Source: a virus. From it: DNA of 20,171 nucleotides. Each line of letters begins with the position of its first letter. Position 1 is the stretch's first letter. Location of the stretch: the IMG/VR virus record IMGVR_UViG_3300036406_000738, positions 1 to 20,171 of that record. One strand, given 5' to 3'. Positions 1 through 5,112 of the stretch are shown one piece after another. The notes beneath the pieces are model-generated. The model was not told the DNA's origin. It saw only the letters and a list, made by a program, of their open reading frames with translations, and ran no database searches. The position numbers and the translations under genes are program-made.

Positions 1-230
1 GCATGGTCGACGTCGTTCTGCAGGCAGGTGTGGATGAAGGTGTCCATCTGCGGAAACAGTTCCATGAGGTAGGTCACTTCCGCGCAGCCGTCTGGCGTCT
101 CCATGGTCACCTTGAGGATGTCCGCCTGCCACAACGAGTTGCCGGGCTCGTTCCTCCCGTCCCACCCGCCATCCCACTCGATGACGAGGTACTGACCTTG
201 TCCGAGGTCGATTGAATGTTCTTTAGCCAT
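1..230 (-). CDS. hypothetical protein, N-terminal part, runs off left edge
   Basis: An open frame starts with ATG at 230 and reads 76 codons to the window edge without a stop, so only the N-terminus is visible. The fragment begins MAKEHSIDLGQGQY, is rich in Trp, Gly, Asp and Glu, and shows no signal peptide or membrane segment. I do not recognise the family. The gene is supported mainly by context: a Bacteroidota-type promoter lies just upstream, the leader before the ATG is A-rich (AAACAATCAAAGAC), and a strong terminator separates it from the lysis genes. It is therefore probably the first gene of a separate transcription unit. The opposite-strand frame over the same bases has no such signals. 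Confidence 0.6.
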   Translation of the reverse strand, partial: MAKEHSIDLGQGQYLVIEWDGGWDGRNEPGNSLWQADILKVTMETPDGCAEVTYLMELFPQMDTFIHTCLQNDVDH

Positions 231-251
231 GTCTTTGATTGTTTGACAGGG

Positions 252-282
252 CAAACGTACTAAACTTTTCTATAGAGTCAAT
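252..282 (-). promoter_or_regulatory. Bacteroidota-type promoter (TTG-N19-TAnnTTTG)
   Basis: Read on the minus strand, ATTG at 282-279 is followed by exactly 19 bases and then TACGTTTG at 259-252. This matches the -33 (TTG or TTTG) and -7 (TAnnTTTG) elements known for the primary sigma factor of Bacteroidota, with the usual 19-21 base spacing. Transcription would start near 245, some 15 bases before the ATG at 230. It lies just downstream of the terminator at 292-324, where a new promoter is expected. The site was identified by eye. Confidence 0.65.
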
Positions 283-291
283 AGGTAGCCT

Positions 292-324
292 AAAAAAAAA
301 GAGCCCCCGCCGTTGCGAGGGCCC
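292..324 (-). terminator. rho-independent terminator closing the lysis operon
   Basis: On the minus strand GGGCCCTCGC (324-315), loop AACG and GCGGGGGCTC (310-301) form a 10-bp stem with two G-T pairs, followed by nine T residues (300-292). It lies 36 bases after the stop codon of the last lysis-region gene and before the promoter at 252-282, so it should end the long late transcript. The A run on the other side makes it specific to the minus strand. Confidence 0.85.
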
Positions 325-359
325 TCCATCAAACTAACCAAATGAATGCAATGCGGATT

Positions 360-602
360 CTACTCGCTTGCGAAAGATAGGCACAAGGGCGTAACAGCCA
401 CAGCGCAAAGCACGACGGCCGGCCAGGTCACGCCGTTCACCAGGATGTCGTTGCATGCGGTCAGGGCGATGACGCCGCCGACGGTACGTTTGGCCGACCA
501 CCGCCGCAGGTCGCCCTTGGTCTTAAATGCCTCGGTAAGGTCAAGCGCGCCGAGCGCCTTGCCTATCACCTGGGCGACGGTTGCCGGGTTGACTGGGCTC
601 AC
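360..602 (-). CDS. small membrane protein, holin candidate
   Basis: This 80-residue frame has no internal ATG. The best start is GTG at 602, which overlaps the TGA of the upstream gene as GTGA, the same junction used by the M15 peptidase gene. A longer reading from the ATG at 827 would run through the metallophosphoesterase gene and give an Arg- and His-rich, shadow-like N-terminus, so I rejected it. Residues about 1-38 are polar and helical. Two hydrophobic stretches follow, about 41-55 and 59-77, with a short turn between them. Two membrane segments in a small protein at the end of a lysis block fit a holin, but no family is recognised and the role is inferred from position and topology. 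Confidence 0.5.
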   Translation of the reverse strand: MSPVNPATVAQVIGKALGALDLTEAFKTKGDLRRWSAKRTVGGVIALTACNDILVNGVTWPAVVLCAVAVTPLCLSFASE

Positions 603-757
603 TTGCTCCGGCCCATCACTACCGCGTTCAGGATCCGCTTCAGGATGTCCACCATCGTGTCGTCCTTCGTGGAATTTGTGAGCGCCGTGATGGTGCCCAT
701 TGCGCCTACCACCGCGAGGGCGATTTCTGCCCAGTGCATAGTCAAGAAGTCCCACAT
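599..757 (-). CDS. 52-residue single-span membrane protein, possible lysis accessory
   Basis: The frame starts with ATG at 757, 17 bases after the stop of the metallophosphoesterase gene, and ends in TGA at 599. It begins MWDFLTMHWAEIALAVV. One membrane segment covers about residues 8-26, followed by a charged patch (KDD near 31-33) and a short amphipathic helix. Similar short proteins with one N-terminal membrane helix and a Lys-Asp-Asp turn occur beside lysins in marine and Bacteroidota phages, as far as I recall, but no function is established. It is coupled to the next gene by a GTGA overlap. Holin, anti-holin or spanin part are all possible. Confidence 0.6.
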   Translation of the reverse strand: MWDFLTMHWAEIALAVVGAMGTITALTNSTKDDTMVDILKRILNAVVMGRSK

Positions 758-774
758 GATTTCTATTTAGGGGT

Positions 775-1644
775 TTATGTTGCTTCGCGAAACGAAAGAT
801 ACGGCCGGGCCACATCCACCCCGTCATGCTTTGTGCGGCGCAGCTCGGCGTCCATCCACCACCCGCCGAGGCGAGGCTGTTGAAAGCCTTTCTCCACCTC
901 CCATCCTGCGAACCGGTCGAGCTTCTTGTAGCTGCCGAGCTTCAGGTGGTGCACCGTGTCCTCGTACGTGTTGAGGCGGTCGGTGATTCGCTCCACGCTC
1001 ATCGGCACGTGCCACTTCTGGTGCGTGTGGCCGCTCACGATGACGTCGGCATCGGGCCACTCCTTCTGATCCAGGTCAACGTTCAGCACGCCCTTGCTCC
1101 TGGGCGCGTTGCCTCCGTAGCCATGGTGAAAGTGCAGCATGCGCTGGTGGCGGCCGCCATGGTTGTTCGCATTGCGGCTGTAGACGAGCTGCACCCAGCC
1201 GCTGTAAGGTCCGGCCATGATGCCGCCGCCCAAGGCGCCGACGAGCCGGTCGATGGGCGAGGTGCTGAGCCGCTTCTCGATGTTCGTCTCGTGGTTGCCT
1301 CGGCCCACCATGGCGAGCACCTCCTTGTATGGCTCGAGGAACTCCACCGCGTCGTTAATGACGTCGTCGAGGTAGGTGATGGACTTGTACTCGGGGCGCA
1401 GGCTGCTGTAGCTCCGCCGCGGGTCGTACATGCCTTGCATCAGGTCGAACCAGTCCCCGAAAATATAAACGCTCGCCTTGAGAGCGAGCGCCTTGTCCAG
1501 GTGGTCCTTCAGCATGTCCCGGTCGCACTTGGTGGAGTCGAAGTGAACGTCGGAGAGCAGAAGTCCTACCGTGGTAACTTCATTCGGCTTGAGGATGCGC
1601 TCCTCGCGGAACTGCCTCGGGCCGTGTTGGGTCAGTATAGCCAT
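775..1644 (-). CDS. metallophosphoesterase (calcineurin-like)
   Basis: The 289-residue product carries the full metal-binding signature of the calcineurin-like phosphoesterase fold. D32 and H34 lie in LLSDVHFD, GDWFD at 63-67, GNHE at 116-119, a His-rich strand around H171-H174 and GHTH at 205-208. Such enzymes bind two metal ions and hydrolyse phosphomono- or diesters; the substrate cannot be told from sequence. It has no signal peptide, so it should act in the cytoplasm. It starts 13 bases inside the end of the M15 peptidase gene and sits between that lysin and two small membrane proteins, an odd place for a nucleic-acid enzyme. A role in nucleotide or DNA processing, or in host defence evasion, is possible but not shown. 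Confidence 0.88.
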   Translation of the reverse strand: MAILTQHGPRQFREERILKPNEVTTVGLLLSDVHFDSTKCDRDMLKDHLDKALALKASVYIFGDWFDLMQGMYDPRRSYSSLRPEYKSITYLDDVINDAVEFLEPYKEVLAMVGRGNHETNIEKRLSTSPIDRLVGALGGGIMAGPYSGWVQLVYSRNANNHGGRHQRMLHFHHGYGGNAPRSKGVLNVDLDQKEWPDADVIVSGHTHQKWHVPMSVERITDRLNTYEDTVHHLKLGSYKKLDRFAGWEVEKGFQQPRLGGWWMDAELRRTKHDGVDVARPYLSFREAT

Positions 1645-2021
1645 ATGGTGTCCTCCGGCTTGCCGGGATCGTTATCGACGTGAATGAAAGTCTTGGCGAT
1701 GCCGAGACGATTAAAGCCGGCCTCCATGAGGGCGTCGATAATGCGGAAGCGCTTGGCGCTGTCGGTGCAGTGGATGTCGGCGGCGTAGCCTGCCAGGTGC
1801 GCGCTGTTCTTGGCAATCGGGTATCCCTGCTTGCCGAGCTTGTCGTGGTGCGCCTTGGTGCGGTAGCCGCTGTTAATTTTGAACGGCACCTGTGCGATGC
1901 TACGGGCTTTGTCTATCATGAACAGGAACTCCTTGTCCATGTTGGCGCCGCTGCCGGGAGCGTCGGGGCTGTCGAACTCGGACAGCTTGAAGTGTTTGAG
2001 CTGGTGGTTCATCCAGGTCAC
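1632..2021 (-). CDS. M15-family peptidase, probable endolysin
   Basis: The 129-residue protein matches the M15 (M15_3-type) peptidase core. INSGYRTKAHHD lies at 49-60, then SAHLAGYAADIH at 73-84 gives zinc ligands H75 and D82, and FIHVDN at 112-117 gives the third ligand, H114. Members cut peptide cross-bridges or D-Ala bonds in peptidoglycan, and phage versions are lysins. No signal peptide or separate wall-binding domain is present, which is normal for small lysins of phages of Gram-negative hosts that rely on a holin. The GTG start at 2021 overlaps the previous TGA as GTGA. ATG at 2012 (residue 4) is an alternative start and changes nothing in the domain. Confidence 0.88.
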   Translation of the reverse strand: MTWMNHQLKHFKLSEFDSPDAPGSGANMDKEFLFMIDKARSIAQVPFKINSGYRTKAHHDKLGKQGYPIAKNSAHLAGYAADIHCTDSAKRFRIIDALMEAGFNRLGIAKTFIHVDNDPGKPEDTIWLY

Positions 2022-2242
2022 CGGTCGAGGCGCGCCACGAGCTGCGCGAGGGTGATTTCTATCTTGTGGATGCTGTCGAGCAAGTCGGCCTGCACTTTCT
2101 TGTGGCCGTCGTTGTCGAGCTCAAGCTGAATGACGCGCGACTTCATCCGTGCGACGTCGTTGGACAGCTTCACCCAAACGCCCACCACCCCACCGAGGGT
2201 GCCGAGTAGGGTGATGACGAGGGAGAGTGGCATGGGGTCCAT
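2018..2242 (-). CDS. small protein with N-terminal membrane helix and coiled coil
   Basis: I chose ATG at 2242, giving 74 residues; ATG at 2233 is also possible. One hydrophobic helix (about residues 5-24, LSLVITLLGTLGGVVGVWVK) is followed by a heptad-like, charged helix to the C-terminus (KLSNDVARMKSRVIQLEL onward). This layout, membrane anchor then coiled coil, recalls XhlA-like or spanin-like proteins and other small lysis accessories. It sits immediately upstream of the M15 peptidase and is coupled to it by a GTGA overlap. It may be a holin partner or an inner-membrane spanin component, although no lipoprotein partner is seen. Family membership is not certain. Confidence 0.65.
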   Translation of the reverse strand: MDPMPLSLVITLLGTLGGVVGVWVKLSNDVARMKSRVIQLELDNDGHKKVQADLLDSIHKIEITLAQLVARLDR

Positions 2243-2272
2243 GGCGCGCAATTTAGCACAGAGGCAGTTGGC

Positions 2273-2413
2273 CTACCGGCCTTGCCCTTTGTACGGTTTC
2301 TTGTACAGTTTAGAGCGCTTGTGCGTGCCTGTCTTTGTCTTCGCGTGCACTCCGGGCCGCGAAATCTTCCGCTCGATGCGCACCGGCTGCGCCTGCTGTT
2401 TAGCTTTCGCCAT
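2273..2413 (-). CDS. 46-residue strongly basic protein
   Basis: The ATG at 2413 lies 14 bases inside the end of the preceding gene. The 46-residue product has 15 Lys or Arg, 2 His and a single acidic residue. It contains the stretch SRPGVHAKTKT (18-28) and ends KGQGR. I recall short proteins with the same SRPGVHAKTKT and GQGR pattern in phages of Bacteroidota, which supports that this is a real gene, but they have no known function. The charge suggests nucleic acid or ribosome binding, or packaging with the virion DNA. A longer reading from upstream of 2413 overlaps the neighbouring gene and is not favoured. Confidence 0.6.
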   Translation of the reverse strand: MAKAKQQAQPVRIERKISRPGVHAKTKTGTHKRSKLYKKPYKGQGR

Positions 2414-2651
2414 CGGTTTCGGGAATTTCAGGGAACGGGTTCGGGTCGTTCCACTCCGGGCCTGCGACAACAGTCAGAGCTTCGGCCTCGTCAACCCAAC
2501 GGACATTTACATCCAACTCGGGAGCACGCTCCACAATGCAGTGCGATCCATCCAAGTTCCATCTCTGCGATTCGCGCGTGCCTTTGATGCCACCCACCGG
2601 TGCCCGGTCGAAGGTTTCGCGTGATATTATTCGGTAGTATCTCTGGCTCAT
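2400..2651 (-). CDS. hypothetical protein
   Basis: The 83-residue product starts MSQRYYRIISRETFD at an ATG that overlaps the TGA of the LamG-like gene as ATGA. It is soluble and mixed alpha-beta in character, with an acidic, proline-rich tail (NPFPEIPETDGES). I do not recognise a family. Its coupling to the receptor-binding gene suggests co-expression with it, perhaps as a small chaperone or structural accessory, but nothing in the sequence proves this. Confidence 0.65.
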   Translation of the reverse strand: MSQRYYRIISRETFDRAPVGGIKGTRESQRWNLDGSHCIVERAPELDVNVRWVDEAEALTVVAGPEWNDPNPFPEIPETDGES

Positions 2652-3370
2652 AGCCCGTACAATCTGCGGTGTGCGTTCCAGTTCCTTGTTACTTCTGCGG
2701 CGGTAAGCCCTTTCCCTTTGTAGACGCGCAGTTGCGCTAATTTCCCGTTGGAATAGGCGCTTCCTTCGATATTTCGCCCAATGTAGTAGACGCCGTAATC
2801 TGTAAAACTGACGTTTATCGTTGTTGTTTTGTCTAAAACATTGTTGACATAGAATCGTGTATCATTGGTTGCTGTACTGCTCCGAGACAGCACTAAATGG
2901 TACCAAGTATTTGCGCTTAATGCGGCGTTACTTGTAAAAATTGTGGCCGTATTTCGATAAACATTGAAGGTGTCATTTGACGGTTCAATGAAATCCGAGT
3001 ATCCAAAGTTACTGCTGTAAAAACTACTGCGTCGCCTGCTGTCTAAAACAGTATGGTAGGCCGTCATGTTATCATATTTCACCCAGTATTCTACTGTAAA
3101 TGCGCCACTTCCAAATCCAAATGGCGTGCCTGTGGTGCTTCCATCGTCACCGTAATCGTTCACACCGTCAAAATCCAATATGCCTCCGTTGTCGGTGCTG
3201 AACGTCGGGCTGTTGTACAGCGTTGCATTGTTCGCGTTCGTGCTTAAATCTGTCCACGTAGATCCAGAGCCTGGATAGCTGTCCGTATCGTGCGCCGAGA
3301 GATACAGGGAAAGGTCGGTAGTAATAACACCTTCCAGCCTTGCGGCGCTTACTGCTTTGAGGAACATCAT
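2648..3370 (-). CDS. LamG/concanavalin-like tail fibre or receptor-binding protein
   Basis: The 240-residue protein has the layout of a Laminin-G_3/concanavalin-A-like lectin domain. SGSTWTDLSTNANNATL lies near 35-51, then LDFDGVNDYGDD (65-76), FTVEYWVKYD near 91-100, a WYHLVLSRSS strand near 154-163 and, close to the end, LAQLRVYKGKGLTAAEV. Such domains bind sugars, and at this spot, after the fibre gene, would sit at the tail tip for host recognition. The last segment, ending in NWNAHRRLYGL, is typical of phage LamG proteins. It overlaps the fibre gene by ATGA. The DNA is clearly AT-richer than the rest of the window (for example 21 G or C in the 60 bases from 2821), which suggests recent acquisition. 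Confidence 0.82.
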   Translation of the reverse strand: MMFLKAVSAARLEGVITTDLSLYLSAHDTDSYPGSGSTWTDLSTNANNATLYNSPTFSTDNGGILDFDGVNDYGDDGSTTGTPFGFGSGAFTVEYWVKYDNMTAYHTVLDSRRRSSFYSSNFGYSDFIEPSNDTFNVYRNTATIFTSNAALSANTWYHLVLSRSSTATNDTRFYVNNVLDKTTTINVSFTDYGVYYIGRNIEGSAYSNGKLAQLRVYKGKGLTAAEVTRNWNAHRRLYGL

Positions 3371-5112
3371 GCGAGCTGGCGTTCACCGGTGAGTGTCCAC
3401 GTGTCAGAAGCTACGCGCTTCAGAGCGATAACAGAATATCGGCCAGCCGTCTTGAGGGTTTCGCTGCTGTTGACCGTTACCCCCGAAGCTCCTGCAATCG
3501 TTATTTGTCCGGTGTTGTTCTGCTCGAAGTAGATCTCGGTATCTGCCACCCATGCTACCGACGACTGGAGCGGCACCGTAATCGTGACGGCCGTGGTGCT
3601 GGTGGTTTGGATATAGTCGCCTGCATCACCAAGCACCAGTGTGTACGTGGTTCCGCTCTGCGTCCGCACCGCGCTGTACGATGCGCCGCCGCCGGATGCC
3701 GTTGCCCATGACAGCGTGCCGCTGCCGTTGGTGGATAGCAGCTGGCCGCTGGTCCCGTCTGCCGATGGCAGGGTGTAGGTGGTGTTGGCCGCAAGTGATG
3801 CGGGCGCCTGCACCGCCACGTAGTTGGTGCCGTTGGCCGTGGCCTCACCGAGTCGCAGCACCGCACCCGTGGATGCTGTGCCGTTAGCTACGCTGATGCC
3901 GTCCTCGTCAACGCTAAACATGACGTTGCCGTCGCCGTCCTTCACGCGGAACGCCTGGCTGCTTTCGTTGTCGTCGTAATCCAGCACCACGTCGCAATTG
4001 CCGTTGGTGCGGATTTCAAGGTCGGCCGGATCGGTAGGCAGCGCGTTGTTCGGGCCGATTGATGTGGTGCCGCCGCCGGTGAAGTTTAAGGTGACCAGCG
4101 TCGCGCTGTCCGCGCTAATTACACCTGTAACCGATACGTCCCCACCTGCGATGACGTCGTCGCACACGACGTTGCCAATGGCTGTCAAGGCGCCGGTGAC
4201 GCTAACGCTGCCGGTGACGATGTCGGTGCCAAGGCCAAAGGTCACGGTGTCTGTGGTGGCGTTGGTGGTTATGACGACGTTCGTGTTGGCCGCTGCCAGC
4301 GTCAGCGTGTCCGTTGTGCTGTCTGCCACCACCGCGCTTTGCCCCGATACCTCAATGGTGCCGAAGGTGTTTGGCGCCGTCACGCTGTTGGTGATTGTGA
4401 TGTTGTCGTTAACGTCGTCGGTGGTGATGCTGATGCCTGTGCCTGCCACTAACGTCAGCGTGTCGTTGGTACTGTCTGCCGCTACGGTGTTCTGTCCGGT
4501 CACCGCCACGTTGCCGAAAGCGTTGGCACCCGTGGCGCTGTTGGTGATTGTGACCGTGTCCGTGGTGGCGTTGGTGGTGATTGTGATGCCGGTGCCGGCC
4601 GCCAAGTTTAGGGTGTCCGTTTTGCCATCTGCTGCCACGGCGTCCTGACCAGTCACCGCCACGTTGCTGAACGCGTTTTGGTTCACCTCCGCGCCGGTGG
4701 CGATGCCGGACAGCTTTGTCCGCTCGGCGCTCGTTAAGTACAGGTTGGTTGTGCCCTGGGCGAGATCATCCGACGTCGTGGCTCCGGCCGTGTCTGTGTT
4801 TTCCGCCAGTGTTATCGCCACCTTCACACCTGCGCCGCTGCTGTACAGCTTGATGTAGTCGTTGTTCTGTAGGTTGAACGGCTCGACCATCACATCGACG
4901 TCGTCATCCGGCAGCGACGTGGCAGGCACCGTGATAGGCACCTCGATGCTGGCGCTGTTATCGTACACTGCCAGGTGATAGGTCAGCGCGCCGCCGCTTT
5001 CGTTGGCGATGCGCACCGACTTTACGTGGGTGGCCACCGCCGTAGCGGTGAAGACGGTGTCCGGAGAGCTGGCGTCGCTCGTGGCCGTGACCAGTTTGTA
5101 GTTGATTGCCAT
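3367..5112 (-). CDS. tail fibre protein with 51-residue repeats
   Basis: The 581-residue protein starts directly after the stop of the previous tail gene (TAA then ATG, no gap). Residues 1-105 form a beta-rich head. LTSAERTKLSGIATGAEVNQ (126-145) is a linker seen in many phage fibres. Three repeats follow, each with a V-V/E-V-T/S-GQ motif and a D-T-L-x-L strand, with 51-residue spacing (F148, F199, F250). Next come strands of the SVTG type and a C-terminal domain (about 478-581) with a WVADTEIYFEQNNTGQITI strand and final TWTLTGERQLA. The whole is Thr-, Ala- and Gly-rich, typical of trimeric fibres. It probably forms a tail-tip fibre and is coupled to the LamG-like gene by an ATGA overlap. 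Confidence 0.85.
   Translation of the reverse strand: MAINYKLVTATSDASSPDTVFTATAVATHVKSVRIANESGGALTYHLAVYDNSASIEVPITVPATSLPDDDVDVMVEPFNLQNNDYIKLYSSGAGVKVAITLAENTDTAGATTSDDLAQGTTNLYLTSAERTKLSGIATGAEVNQNAFSNVAVTGQDAVAADGKTDTLNLAAGTGITITTNATTDTVTITNSATGANAFGNVAVTGQNTVAADSTNDTLTLVAGTGISITTDDVNDNITITNSVTAPNTFGTIEVSGQSAVVADSTTDTLTLAAANTNVVITTNATTDTVTFGLGTDIVTGSVSVTGALTAIGNVVCDDVIAGGDVSVTGVISADSATLVTLNFTGGGTTSIGPNNALPTDPADLEIRTNGNCDVVLDYDDNESSQAFRVKDGDGNVMFSVDEDGISVANGTASTGAVLRLGEATANGTNYVAVQAPASLAANTTYTLPSADGTSGQLLSTNGSGTLSWATASGGGASYSAVRTQSGTTYTLVLGDAGDYIQTTSTTAVTITVPLQSSVAWVADTEIYFEQNNTGQITIAGASGVTVNSSETLKTAGRYSVIALKRVASDTWTLTGERQLA
4234..4677 (-). repeat. three tandem repeats inside the fibre gene
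   Basis: Residues 146-293 of the fibre contain three copies of a unit of 51 residues (153 bases). Each has an AF or TF, then VAVTGQ or IEVSGQ, a variable AVAAD or AVVAD segment, DTLxL, a G-I-T-I-TT or V-V-I-TT strand, then DTVTIT or similar. The third copy is the most diverged (AANTNVV replaces AGTGIT). Such repeats usually form successive segments of a trimeric beta shaft, and can change in copy number by recombination. Confidence 0.75.

Noticed and set aside
603-827. An N-terminal extension of the 80-residue membrane protein to the ATG at 827
   Set aside because: It overlaps the metallophosphoesterase and the 52-residue gene, and its Arg/His-rich translation looks like a shadow.
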